Source of the DNA: Clostridiales bacterium
GTDB lineage: Bacteria; Bacillota_A; Clostridia; Christensenellales; Borkfalkiaceae
Length of the DNA stretch: 19,771 nt
Reading direction: 5' to 3'
NCBI GenBank assembly: GCA_015055785.1
Contig: SVHQ01000014.1
Coordinates: forward strand, 1 to 19,771
Positions 7,168-16,758 of this stretch are shown one piece after another. The notes below the pieces were generated by a model, which saw only the letters and a list, made by a program, of their open reading frames with translations, made no database searches and had not been told where the DNA came from. Made by a program: the position numbers and the translations under genes. Within the stretch, counting starts at the first letter, position 1, and each line of letters starts with the position of its first letter.

Positions 7168-10100
7168 TAGTCTTTCCTTTTCTCTTTTTGATATATTTTT
7201 GGCATTGAGAAGATGCCCTGTTCGTTTAACTGATATTCGTTTGTGAATTTTTCGCCTTCCGTACGATAGGAACCACTCCAATAATTCCCGTGATTTTTAG
7301 GAATTTCGTGTAACGGCCCAAATAGATTTCGTCGAAGCAATACCGCCGTAAGCGGCAAAACTCCTTTCGCTACTTCTATATCCTTTAACGCAAACGGCGC
7401 AAAAGCCGCTATTTTATCCCCTGATTTAACACAAGCCGCATTAAATTGCAATTTTTCTACGTCATAAACGCCATTTGTGAGCGGAATTTGATAGGTAATT
7501 GCGCCCGTATAATAGGGAAAACCTTGTCCGCAAATATCGCCAAAAGTTATTTTTCCGGGCTTTTCGAAAAGCGTCCTAGTCCCATTCCGCACCGCAAAAT
7601 CCCCTGCCAAATACACCGTTTCTAAATTGCAAGCGGGCGTAAAATCAAAGGTGACGTCTATTTCATTTTCGCCGATGATAAAATTGTCTTTATCCAAATC
7701 GTACCGCGAAAAACAAATATCCTCCACAAAAGGTTTTTCCGCACTTTTCTTTAAGATTTTGCCGTTAAAACACCATTTTGCATTCGGCAAATTTTCTAAC
7801 ATCAAATAGGAATTTGCAGGCACCATGTCTGCGTTGAATGTATATTTTAATTGAACTCGACATAATTTTTTATGATAGTTTTCACCGTCATATTTTTCTT
7901 CAAACCATGGTTGAAGGTTGTTCGCGCTTCGTTCTTTTAAATCAAATTTTCTACGTATCGCCTTATCTATTTTTAAAAACTCGTCGCTACCTTGCCTTTC
8001 GCCGTCAATCGTATATTCCGCGAAATCCAAAGGCAGAATATTCGGCTCGTTTAAAAGATAATCAAACTGCGTTTGCGGAATATCTACAATTTTTCTATCT
8101 TCTTGTAGCTGCTTTTCTTCCACATCTTTTATTCCGTCAATGGAAAGTAAGATTTCTTCCCCTTTGACAAAATTCTTTTGAACAATCGTTTTATTGTCTT
8201 TACAAATAAAGCCTATCGATTCCCTTTCGCCTGTACGCAAATTGATTTTTGATAACGCATGCGCACCGTCAATCGTGATTTTTGCCTCTTGTGCTCCATC
8301 ACAATCAAACGCCACAGCAAAAAGCAAATATCCTTGCTCCGATTTTTTCATTTTTGAGAGCATTTTTCCTTGAAAATCAATCAAATATTGCTCTTTTGAT
8401 AACGTTTTTACTGTATCAGGCACATCCGTCAATGGCACAATTTTTGCCTTTATATCAAGGGGGGTTCTCTTTCCGTCTACATAAGTAGGAAGATTATCCG
8501 CAATTATGATATTTCCGCCGTGCGCGGCAAACGTCTGCAAAATACGCAACGTTGATAAACGGATATGGATAATCGGCGGCAATACCACCGTTTTATATCG
8601 CATTTTCCCTACCGCCAACGCAGACTCACCGTTTTTCACGGCAATATAGGACTTGCAAGAAAGAATATCCTCGTCGGCTATATCAAAATCTAAACCACTA
8701 AACAGCATATTCTCTATGATATTACGCCAATCGGATTCTAATTTTTTAAATTTTTCCGCTCCTGCATAACCGCCTGCGCGCACCAATCCCCACGCGCTTT
8801 CAATCGGTGTAAGCAACAACGTATCCGTCAAATATTCCGCTTCACCAAAAGTCATTTTCAGCCTTGCGAAATAGTCCTCTACGTAGCGATATTCTTTATA
8901 CCAACCTGCTTGAAAAAAGATACTTGCAGGACAATCGCGTTTGGCTTCACCGCCCATTGTATACCACGATAAATGCGGACAACGCACGTTAATACCCAAA
9001 ATCGCCTGCCAATCTCCCGAACGTTTATAATAATCAAACGTCGTTTTCCAGCCCGTACAAGCGTACATTTCCGACAAGATTTCTTTCTTACCCGTCTGTT
9101 TGGCTACGGACACAGCCTGCAAGGGTGCGGCAAAGAAATAATTATCGTCACGCAAATTATCAATGCCAGGAATATCCATATATTCATAATAGCGCATGAC
9201 GCTACCCTGCCAGTTGATTTGCCCCAGCAAAGTGTTTTCATCCCATACATGCCCCGTTACAAGCAGATGATTCGCCTTACACCATTGATAATATGGAATG
9301 GCAAAGGATTGCAAAAACTGTGATTGTAAAATTTCCAAATATCGCCAAATCGTAGAATTAAAATCTTCCCCGTCCTTTTCAAAAAATAGTTCGGGGAGTC
9401 TATCCTCTATCCGCTCGCCGTATTTTTCAAAATACATATCAAACGTATCGTAAGACCACGGCAACATCGCCTGCGCATTTTGATTGGTTATATTAAACCC
9501 GTTAAATACGCCACCGCGGTGCGGTTCATCGGTGAAAATCCCTTTTATTTCCTTGCCGAATTTCTCCCCGTAAGCCGCCTTATATTTTTCATGCGTTTGA
9601 GAAAGAAAATCTTTCACCGCCGCCTTATTTAAAGTATCAAGATAAGTATTTCCGTTATAAAAATCAGACGGCTGAATAACCTCCACAACAAATGTCGCCT
9701 TTTCATAGCCGTTGGGAATCGCCTCGTTTTCTTTCAACTTTTTATAATCAAAAAGCCGTTTCCCAAAGTGCGTTTTTCCTTTATCTGCTTCGCCTATCAA
9801 TCGGATAGCAAACACACCCAAAACACATTTATTCTCGTACATGGTGCCGTCATTTCCAATATACATAGACACAGATTTCTGTCTATTCTCTTCCTTTTGC
9901 GTCACCAAACCGCCACAAGAACCGCTAGGCCAACGGTCCTCGTCATACAGCCAACCCTGCATATCTTTTGTTGCAAAATAATCGGCTGTATTCTCTACGT
10001 GCGAGAACCACTCTTTTGACATATACTCTGTCGAAAGTCCGCAACGAGAGTGCATGAAAGCACCGCCGAAACCCATTTCTTCTAAGATTTCGGCTTGTCT

Positions 10101-10184
10101 TTCCAACTCTTTTTTATCGAGTTTGCCGTTCCAGCTCCAGAACGGCAAAGCCCGATATTTTTTTTGCGGATTTTTCAACGACAT
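7167..10184 (-). CDS. GH106-like glycoside hydrolase (putative alpha-L-rhamnosidase)
   Basis: A 1005-residue protein without signal peptide, so probably cytoplasmic. The N-terminal barrel opens with ALPFWSWNGKLDKKELERQ, EEMGFGGAFMHSRCGLS and GWLYDEDRWPSGSCGG (about 78-92), the pattern of GH106 and its relatives. E220 in GIFTDEPH and E372 in EILSEMYACTGW are plausible catalytic acid and base. The C-terminal third (about 700-960) has galactose-binding-like beta-sandwich features (NLPNAKWCFNGKIL, ENEIDVTFDFT). Alpha-L-rhamnosidase is the known GH106 activity, but this DEDRWPSG branch is diverse, so treat the sugar specificity as open. AAGGAG overlaps the stop of the amylase gene, giving an 11-base gap. 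An intracellular rhamnosidase would trim imported oligosaccharides before or after GH88. Confidence 0.8.
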   Translation of the reverse strand: MSLKNPQKKYRALPFWSWNGKLDKKELERQAEILEEMGFGGAFMHSRCGLSTEYMSKEWFSHVENTADYFATKDMQGWLYDEDRWPSGSCGGLVTQKEENRQKSVSMYIGNDGTMYENKCVLGVFAIRLIGEADKGKTHFGKRLFDYKKLKENEAIPNGYEKATFVVEVIQPSDFYNGNTYLDTLNKAAVKDFLSQTHEKYKAAYGEKFGKEIKGIFTDEPHRGGVFNGFNITNQNAQAMLPWSYDTFDMYFEKYGERIEDRLPELFFEKDGEDFNSTIWRYLEILQSQFLQSFAIPYYQWCKANHLLVTGHVWDENTLLGQINWQGSVMRYYEYMDIPGIDNLRDDNYFFAAPLQAVSVAKQTGKKEILSEMYACTGWKTTFDYYKRSGDWQAILGINVRCPHLSWYTMGGEAKRDCPASIFFQAGWYKEYRYVEDYFARLKMTFGEAEYLTDTLLLTPIESAWGLVRAGGYAGAEKFKKLESDWRNIIENMLFSGLDFDIADEDILSCKSYIAVKNGESALAVGKMRYKTVVLPPIIHIRLSTLRILQTFAAHGGNIIIADNLPTYVDGKRTPLDIKAKIVPLTDVPDTVKTLSKEQYLIDFQGKMLSKMKKSEQGYLLFAVAFDCDGAQEAKITIDGAHALSKINLRTGERESIGFICKDNKTIVQKNFVKGEEILLSIDGIKDVEEKQLQEDRKIVDIPQTQFDYLLNEPNILPLDFAEYTIDGERQGSDEFLKIDKAIRRKFDLKERSANNLQPWFEEKYDGENYHKKLCRVQLKYTFNADMVPANSYLMLENLPNAKWCFNGKILKKSAEKPFVEDICFSRYDLDKDNFIIGENEIDVTFDFTPACNLETVYLAGDFAVRNGTRTLFEKPGKITFGDICGQGFPYYTGAITYQIPLTNGVYDVEKLQFNAACVKSGDKIAAFAPFALKDIEVAKGVLPLTAVLLRRNLFGPLHEIPKNHGNYWSGSYRTEGEKFTNEYQLNEQGIFSMPKIYQKEKRKD

Positions 10185-10195
10185 ATAAAATCTCC

Positions 10196-13100
10196 TTACA
10201 AGATTTTAATAGAAACTTCCTTAAATTCAGCCACAGTATTCCCTGCAACAAGGCTCAAATATCCCTTTATCGCATTTGGACGTACCTTGCTTTCTTTTAC
10301 GTTGAACGAACCCAAAGGCTCTTTTGTAGTATCTCTACCGTTAAATACATACAGTACGCCGTCTTGACAGCGAATGGTGAACGTAAAGTAGCCGTTGTTT
10401 CTTTCGCCTGCATCCAACGAAATACCGCTAGCCGCGCCACGCGCCTGATTGTCGTAGAAAGTAATTCTTGCCTTTGTACCGTTTTCAATATACTGTGCAA
10501 ATAACAAGATACCCGCTCTTTCATGCGTAAACGCATACGAGCTCTTATTCACACAAAGCCCAGCCCAACCAGAAGCAGGATCCAGCTTCATCGTAACGGT
10601 GATTTCATAGTTTTCATACTGCCCTGCCGCAGACGAAACGCCTGCATACCAGTTGCCAGTACCGTCCACTTGAAGTCCGCCCTTATAATTACCGTTTTCA
10701 TCGGTCATCAAAGTAGACATACCGTTATAGCGATTCCAGCCAGCCAAACTTTCCTTACTATCAAACAAATACGTTTGATCCGTCGTTACAAATTCTTTAG
10801 AAACGCTAGGTTCGTTGATAATCGGTTCGGTAATTTTTCTCGTCGTAAACGGCGTCAATTTCGTATAATCTTCATTCGGCTGTAAACCATACATAGAGAA
10901 GGAAGCCAAATCAAATAAACCGTTCTTACAATAAAAACTAAGCGCACCGCCAATTGAATAGCCAACGTTGTAGGTGATGATAGGTTCTTGCGACCAGATT
11001 TGATTTTCCGCCATATAACCGTCAGCATATACCTTAATCACCCCGTTTTGCACCGCTACAATCAAATAACAACTGTTATAATGCAAACCGTTCACTTTTT
11101 TAGAAGCAAGCAACGTTTCGCCGTTATAAAGGCAAATTTCACTGTCCGAATTTACACAAACGTAATACCCGCCTTCTTCAGGCAATGCTCCCACACGCGT
11201 ACCGAACAAAATACCGCCATAAGCTTCTACGTATTTCCCCGTAGGCGTCAAATGGGTATTCGCACCGATGATAAAATCACTTACGGAAAGGGAAGCAACG
11301 CTTGCGTGTGCGTACGTTGTCGTCGTTGCATTGACAAGCAAAAGCTGATTTTTAATACTAAACGAGCCTTTATACGTTGTAATCGCGCGCGCGTTGTTCG
11401 TAACGCCTGGATTAAGAATGGAATATTTTGTATTGGACGAGAACATCATATAACCGCCCGTATAAGTATCCAATTTCAAACTCGTCAAAACGATAGATTC
11501 TTCGCCGCAATATACGGTAAACAATCCCTCAACGCATTCAAACGTAAAACGTTCGTTATCCACAAAGCCATCTACCGTACCCGAAACACGAAGATTGCTA
11601 CCTTCATAAATTTCATAATCGCCTGTATCGTAAATACGGAAACGCATAGCTAAATTGCTAATTTTGCCCTTATCCGAGCCAAACACGAAATCCACGTAAC
11701 CATCGCCGCTTCTTTCATCAAAACGAAGGGTTACATCCGTGCGGAAAGACATATATTCACCGACCAAATACATCAAGCTTTCGCCCGCCGTCGTATTCTT
11801 CCAGCCGTTTTCTACGTATTCCCACGTGCCGCTTGCAATCTTATATTGCGCATAAGCCCTATACGTTTCTCTATCGTCAGTAAGCACGATTTCACCGTAT
11901 TGCGCACCTGCGAACATACCTTGATAATTCTCTGCGCTTGCGTTCCCTCTTGCATACCAATCGAAAGCCGCTTCCGTTGTTCCGTGCGCGAAAATACCGC
12001 AATCGATATCCGCATAGTTCGCATAAACCCCTGCCGCAGGGATTGCCACCCAATTTTCGCCCGTTGTCGAGTCCTTATATCTTGCGTAATAGAACGCGCC
12101 GACCTTTTCGAGTTGCACTTCAAAATCACCATTCGTTGTACAAGGCGTTTTGCCATACACTACCAAAGAGCCGTTTGTCGTAATGCCTGCATAGTAATAT
12201 ATCTTTCCGTTTTGCATGGTTTTACCAACGCTAACGAAAGAATCCATCCCCGCTTTGCCAATGCAAACACCTGCATAATCCCCTTCATTATTTGCTTGAT
12301 AAGACAAGCTTGCTTTCACGGAAAAATCGATATATTTGCCTTCCGTCAAAAGGTGCGTATTCGTAAGCTTTACATAACCGTTTTCAAATACCGCTTTATC
12401 GTTGGTTTTGAATACCGAGCCATAGCCTTTTTCAAAATCCACGTAAGCACATTCGGCTTGGTTTTGCACCGTTAAATCGGTGAGCGTACCCTTGCCGTCA
12501 TTCGCCGCAAAGCCTGCATACATTTGATAGGAAAGAGTAGGCAACACCAATGAAGCATCTGCTACTATTTCGCCGTTGATAGAAAGAGTACACGTATTCC
12601 CATTCGTTCTGTCAAGGCGAATTTCATCACCCTTTTGAATGGTTTGCGAGTATACTTTTCTTGCGTTGTTGCCCTTTGTTTCACGAGCCCAAATTTCAAG
12701 TTTTTTACCTGCTATTACTGCCGCATAATATTCAGAATTGGTTTCCTTTGTATTACGAAGCATCAACGCTACGCTGCCGTCCACTTTCGCGGCAACAGAC
12801 GCATTATTAAACACGGGGTAAGCGGCAAATTCCGCCGTATCCCATGCACCCGTCAAAGTCGATTTCCCATCGACTGAGAATTTATTTTCTGCGACCCATT
12901 CCGTGCGCGTATAGTCCACGCCCAAACGAACAAGTTCAAATCGTTCTACAAAATCCCCCTCTTTACCAACAGCCAAAGCCGCGCCGCCAGGAAGAACGTC
13001 TATCGTAATCTTACCATCCTCTACCGTATAAGACTGACCAGAAATCCAATCGTAAATTCTTTCGCCGTCTTTGATAGAAAGCTTTTTCGCATCCAACGTA

Positions 13101-14944
13101 ACGCCTTTAATCCTTTCGGGATTTTGGTTTAAAACTACCATCACTTGCCCGTCCGTATTCATACGTCCGAATGCGTAGTAGTTTTTCGCTTCATTCACTT
13201 CCAACTGAATAAACGTACCCGTAGTAAAGGTATTTTTATACGTTTTACGTAAATTGATTAAATTGCGATAGTAATTATGGATATAATAATCCCATTCGTT
13301 TTCCGTCCAATTAAACGAGCCAAACCCCGAAGGAGGACCGCCCGTAAGCCAAGGATAATAATCCCCTTCCATACCGATTTCGTCGCCGTAATAGATAACG
13401 GGCGAACCAACGTATGTGAAATTCAAGAGCGTCGCCGCAAGCAGCGATTGATAATTCTGACATTCCTGATAAATTCTCGATCTATCGTGCGTAGAAAGGG
13501 AATTATAACTGCTGTTCGCCATATCTCTAGGCAAGCGCACAACACCGTTATAAATACTGTTTGCAAGCGCACCTACAGTCGTTGTTCCTGCCGTCCAAAG
13601 ACGAACGGGATCGGTGTAGTTATAATTCCAGAAACCGTCGATCGTACCCGTGCTCGTCAAAATATCCGAAGGCAATCCAGCCAAACCAACGGAAGAGGTA
13701 ATCGTTTCACTGATAAAGCCGATATCCTTGTCAATACCTTTCACGTATTTGCGGATATCGTTGAGGATTTGATAAGCGTTATCCCAATGCCCTTCTTGCG
13801 TACCTGCAAGGTTTGCGCCAACGTCCAAACGCCAACAATCGACGTCGTATTCCGTCAAATACAACTGAATGAGAGAAGCAGGCTGTGCGTACAACCAATC
13901 ACGTGCCGCTTTGGAAGAAAAGTCGATATCATTCCCCCATCTGCCTGCAATAATTTCACCGTTTTCATCGTACATTACGGTGTAAGTCAAATCGTCTTCT
14001 TCCGTAATATCTATCGGGAAAATATCCGCCGCATCGCTGATTTTCCCCGATGCTACGTAATATTGCAACACGGCGTCCAAAGAAATTTTAATCCCGCCGT
14101 CATGCAAACTGTCAATAAGCGTATGTAACGTGTCCGAATTACCAAATGCACAATCAATCATGGTTACATCATAAGCACCGTAACCTGCGTTGTGATTGGT
14201 GTACCAAATGGGGTTAATCTGCAAAGAATCGATATCCATGCTCTGCAAATAATACTGTTTTTCTTGGATACCGTTCAAATCGCCGCCAAACCAATCGTTT
14301 GCGGAAAAATGAGTATTCCCCCACATCATCTGCGTAACAGTAGTCCAATTCCCCGACGTTGCGCCGCCGAAGCTTTCCTGATACATTTTATCATTGGTTA
14401 CGTCGCCATTATTAAAGGAATCGGGCATCATCGAATACCAAATCGCCCCATGCGTCCATTCAGGGCTGGAATAATTGACAAGCACCAACCAATCGGACGT
14501 TCTATACAACGGCTCGGTCACGCTAACTTCTTGCGTAGCATCGTACCAAATCGTTTCCAAATTATTCGTACATTCAAAATGATAGCTGTACGAAGTTGCC
14601 TGTGCGGGGAGGGTGCATACCCAATATTCATAATAACCGCTTTCGTCCAAGCCTTCGCATTGCATATCGATTTTGTGATAAGTACAATCTGCGGCATTTT
14701 TCTCTTTTACGTCCATTGTAAAGCAGAATTTTGCCGACGTTAAATTTCCCTTATCCGAACGCAAACGATAAGTAACCTCGTCCGTATCCGTAGGCGAGGT
14801 TTCGCTCATATACACGTAACCTTGGTCGTGATATAAATCTTCTATGATATATTTTGCTTTTTCGCTCAAAACCGTGCATCCTGCCAACAGAGAACACCCT
14901 GAAATAACGGAACACGCAATAATTGCAATCGTCTTCTTTTTCAT
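10196..14944 (-). CDS. Extracellular GH13 alpha-amylase-family lipoprotein with long accessory tail
   Basis: A 1582-residue lipoprotein; the lipobox LLAGC ends at C23. Residues about 30-150 form a beta-sandwich N-domain like those of cyclomaltodextrinase/neopullulanase enzymes. The (beta/alpha)8 domain spans about 160-580, with nucleophile D374 (CWRLDVGANL), acid/base E413 (GFISETI) and stabiliser D487 (LSTHDRSR), followed by a C-domain to about 660. Conserved region I reads DAVLQYY at 290-296 instead of the usual D.V.NH, so the histidine that contacts the -1 sugar is absent. Residues about 680-1582 look like five LamG/concanavalin-type modules (roughly 683-828, 834-1005, 1018-1180, 1185-1355, 1392-1582), presumably for binding glycan. 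Starch-like alpha-glucans are the default substrate, but the uronate setting and the changed region I leave this open. The gap to the upstream permease is three bases, and AAAGGG lies inside that gene's last codons. Confidence 0.9.
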   Translation of the reverse strand: MKKKTIAIIACSVISGCSLLAGCTVLSEKAKYIIEDLYHDQGYVYMSETSPTDTDEVTYRLRSDKGNLTSAKFCFTMDVKEKNAADCTYHKIDMQCEGLDESGYYEYWVCTLPAQATSYSYHFECTNNLETIWYDATQEVSVTEPLYRTSDWLVLVNYSSPEWTHGAIWYSMMPDSFNNGDVTNDKMYQESFGGATSGNWTTVTQMMWGNTHFSANDWFGGDLNGIQEKQYYLQSMDIDSLQINPIWYTNHNAGYGAYDVTMIDCAFGNSDTLHTLIDSLHDGGIKISLDAVLQYYVASGKISDAADIFPIDITEEDDLTYTVMYDENGEIIAGRWGNDIDFSSKAARDWLYAQPASLIQLYLTEYDVDCWRLDVGANLAGTQEGHWDNAYQILNDIRKYVKGIDKDIGFISETITSSVGLAGLPSDILTSTGTIDGFWNYNYTDPVRLWTAGTTTVGALANSIYNGVVRLPRDMANSSYNSLSTHDRSRIYQECQNYQSLLAATLLNFTYVGSPVIYYGDEIGMEGDYYPWLTGGPPSGFGSFNWTENEWDYYIHNYYRNLINLRKTYKNTFTTGTFIQLEVNEAKNYYAFGRMNTDGQVMVVLNQNPERIKGVTLDAKKLSIKDGERIYDWISGQSYTVEDGKITIDVLPGGAALAVGKEGDFVERFELVRLGVDYTRTEWVAENKFSVDGKSTLTGAWDTAEFAAYPVFNNASVAAKVDGSVALMLRNTKETNSEYYAAVIAGKKLEIWARETKGNNARKVYSQTIQKGDEIRLDRTNGNTCTLSINGEIVADASLVLPTLSYQMYAGFAANDGKGTLTDLTVQNQAECAYVDFEKGYGSVFKTNDKAVFENGYVKLTNTHLLTEGKYIDFSVKASLSYQANNEGDYAGVCIGKAGMDSFVSVGKTMQNGKIYYYAGITTNGSLVVYGKTPCTTNGDFEVQLEKVGAFYYARYKDSTTGENWVAIPAAGVYANYADIDCGIFAHGTTEAAFDWYARGNASAENYQGMFAGAQYGEIVLTDDRETYRAYAQYKIASGTWEYVENGWKNTTAGESLMYLVGEYMSFRTDVTLRFDERSGDGYVDFVFGSDKGKISNLAMRFRIYDTGDYEIYEGSNLRVSGTVDGFVDNERFTFECVEGLFTVYCGEESIVLTSLKLDTYTGGYMMFSSNTKYSILNPGVTNNARAITTYKGSFSIKNQLLLVNATTTTYAHASVASLSVSDFIIGANTHLTPTGKYVEAYGGILFGTRVGALPEEGGYYVCVNSDSEICLYNGETLLASKKVNGLHYNSCYLIVAVQNGVIKVYADGYMAENQIWSQEPIITYNVGYSIGGALSFYCKNGLFDLASFSMYGLQPNEDYTKLTPFTTRKITEPIINEPSVSKEFVTTDQTYLFDSKESLAGWNRYNGMSTLMTDENGNYKGGLQVDGTGNWYAGVSSAAGQYENYEITVTMKLDPASGWAGLCVNKSSYAFTHERAGILLFAQYIENGTKARITFYDNQARGAASGISLDAGERNNGYFTFTIRCQDGVLYVFNGRDTTKEPLGSFNVKESKVRPNAIKGYLSLVAGNTVAEFKEVSIKIL

Positions 14945-14947
14945 CTT

Positions 14948-15820
14948 TTAACCCTTTACTGCGCCAGCCGCAGCCCCTTCAAGGAAATATTTAGAAAAAC
15001 ATGCGTAAATAGTAATCGTGGGCAACATCATTATCACCAAACCTGCGCACAGCTCGCCATATTCCGAATTGTTCATACCCTGAAAACGGATAAGACCAAG
15101 CGGAATCGTCCAAACTTGCTGATTACGGGCAAGCGCGATAAGCGGCCACATGAAATCGTTCCAAACCCCGTTAAATTGCTGAATTGCCGTGAATGCGATA
15201 ATCGGCATCGACATCGGCAATACAACACTGAAAAATAAATGTCCAAACCCTGCGCCGTCTAGTTCGCTCGCTTCGATGACTTCTTCGGGCAAGCGTTTCA
15301 TGAAGTTCGACATCAGAATTACCGCCATGCCACCAGGCGAGAATACGTAAGGCACAATCAACGCCCAAAGCGTATTCAATAAATTCATATCCCGAATCAT
15401 AATCAGTTTAGGGATAGAAGTTACTTCGCTCGTCAAAAACATACCCGACAGCATCAATGCCATAATCACTTCCGAACCTTTAAAGCGCAAAATACCAATC
15501 GCATAACTAATCAAGCAAACGGAAAGCACGTGTCCTATAACGGAAATGACAACCACGTACAAACTGTTGCCAAGCAGCGTACCGATTTCCCCTTCAATCC
15601 ACGCCGTCGTGTAATTTTCGGGATGAGTAAAGGAAATTTTAAAAGGGTCTTTCAAAAATTCTGCATATGTTTTAAAGGACGTTGTAATTGTGAACAGCAA
15701 AGGATATATGATACATACCGTTAAAATCGTCAACAGCACGGCAAAGAAAATCTTTGCGCCGAGGTCGCTAGAGGATTTTTTCTGCATTTTCGAGGAATCT
15801 TTCGTTTTATGGAAAATCAT
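14948..15820 (-). CDS. Sugar ABC transporter permease, LplC/MalG type
   Basis: A 290-residue inner membrane permease of the carbohydrate-uptake CUT1 type. It has six predicted membrane segments, starting with IFFAVLLTILTVCIIYPLLF. The cytoplasmic EAA loop that docks with the ATPase reads EASELDGAGFGHLFFSVVLP (about residues 190-210). The C-terminus GAAAGAVKG is typical of the family. Its ATG overlaps the stop of the other permease by four bases (ATGA), the usual arrangement for a permease pair. No ATPase is encoded here; Firmicutes often use one shared MsmX-type ATPase for many such importers. The substrate is probably an oligosaccharide containing the uronate processed by the downstream enzymes, an inference from neighbours only. 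Confidence 0.95.
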   Translation of the reverse strand: MIFHKTKDSSKMQKKSSSDLGAKIFFAVLLTILTVCIIYPLLFTITTSFKTYAEFLKDPFKISFTHPENYTTAWIEGEIGTLLGNSLYVVVISVIGHVLSVCLISYAIGILRFKGSEVIMALMLSGMFLTSEVTSIPKLIMIRDMNLLNTLWALIVPYVFSPGGMAVILMSNFMKRLPEEVIEASELDGAGFGHLFFSVVLPMSMPIIAFTAIQQFNGVWNDFMWPLIALARNQQVWTIPLGLIRFQGMNNSEYGELCAGLVIMMLPTITIYACFSKYFLEGAAAGAVKG

Positions 15821-16704
15821 ACGTGTTCCCCCTTTGCTAAAAGTTTATTCGCCACAACCGAAAAACAACTGATAATCGTAGCGAGCAACAACGCCATAGC
15901 CGACGCTCTGCAATATACGTAAGAGCCGTATGCCGTGTTGTATATGTACAATCCGACAACCTGCATAGCAGGGTCGTCCTTAAACAATAAATAGAACAAA
16001 TCAAACGATTTCAATCCACCTATCATAGACAGTAAAACGTTGATACGCGTCGTGTACCATGTAATTGGCAAAATAATACGCCTTAAAATTCCCATACTGC
16101 CCGCGCCGTCGATTTGCGCACTTTCGATAATCTGTTTATCGATGGCATTCATCGCCACGAAATAAATAATCATCGTCAAGCCCACGTGTTTCCACGTATT
16201 TACGATAACAATAGACGGCATTTTCCATGCAGGGTCACCCAGCCAATTCGGCGCGTCGATATTTACCAACTGCAACAGGGTATCCAACAACCCATAATTA
16301 GGTTCGTAAATAAACGTCCACATAACAGATGCCACTGCCGCAGGCAAAATGTTAGGCAAATACAAAATTACACGATATGCGCCTTGCATTTTCGGCGTCA
16401 TTCTATACAGCATGTACGCCATGATAAAGCCGAGAATCGTCTGCACCACCGTCGTAATTACCGTAAATTTCAAAGAGAGCCAAAGTCCTGAAAAAAAGGT
16501 AGATTCTTTGAATATCCATTCGTAATTTTGAAGCCCGATATAATCCATCGGGTCGGTGGGAAGCGAACGGTAATTTGTTAAACTCAATATTAAACTGTAA
16601 ATGACAGGATAAAAGGTAAAAGCGCAAATCCCAACTACGGTAGGGATGGCAAAAATCCATCCCCAAATATTCGCCCTTTTTCTCATCCTTTTCGTACTAA
16701 ACAT
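15817..16704 (-). CDS. Sugar ABC transporter permease, LplB/MalF type
   Basis: A 295-residue membrane protein forming the other half of the import channel. The first membrane helix follows MRKRANIWGWIFAIPTVVG, and the EAA loop is ESAQIDGAGSMGILRRIILP (about residues 199-218). WKHVGLTMIIYF and GLKSFDLFYLLF are typical of this family. The start at ATG 16704 has GAGG eight bases upstream. A second in-frame ATG at codon 7 lacks a comparable site. It overlaps the second permease gene by four bases and follows the binding-protein gene after 54 bases that include a stable hairpin. Confidence 0.95.
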   Translation of the reverse strand: MFSTKRMRKRANIWGWIFAIPTVVGICAFTFYPVIYSLILSLTNYRSLPTDPMDYIGLQNYEWIFKESTFFSGLWLSLKFTVITTVVQTILGFIMAYMLYRMTPKMQGAYRVILYLPNILPAAVASVMWTFIYEPNYGLLDTLLQLVNIDAPNWLGDPAWKMPSIVIVNTWKHVGLTMIIYFVAMNAIDKQIIESAQIDGAGSMGILRRIILPITWYTTRINVLLSMIGGLKSFDLFYLLFKDDPAMQVVGLYIYNTAYGSYVYCRASAMALLLATIISCFSVVANKLLAKGEHV

Positions 16705-16721
16705 CGTTTAATCCTCTTTCG

Positions 16722-16741
16722 CGCCTTGCGGCGTTTTTTTT
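16722..16741. terminator. Intercistronic GC hairpin with adjoining T/A run
   Basis: CGCC (16722-16725) pairs with GGCG (16730-16733). On the minus-strand transcript the loop is GCAA, a stable GNRA tetraloop. The eight-T run at 16734-16741 makes it an intrinsic terminator only on the plus strand, where no gene needs one. On the operon transcript the run is As preceding the hairpin, so the likelier role is as a 3' barrier that stabilises the binding-protein message relative to the permeases. The stem is short (four base pairs). Confidence 0.5.
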
Positions 16742-16758
16742 ATCTTTATTGTTTTTAC

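Noticed and set aside
7168..7281. Longer N-terminus for the GH43-like gene
   Set aside because: The extension is lysine- and arginine-rich, lies wholly inside the GH106-like gene and has no family match. ATG 7167 has a good ribosome-binding site and the family-typical start.
13277..14128. Plus-strand open frame of 283 codons opposite the GH13 gene
   Set aside because: Antisense shadow. It is arginine- and isoleucine-rich low-quality sequence, and the minus strand encodes the GH13 catalytic motifs across the same bases.
16722..16741. Intrinsic terminator ending the importer operon
   Set aside because: The T run follows the hairpin only on the plus strand. On the operon transcript it is an A run before the hairpin, so it is not a standard terminator for these genes.
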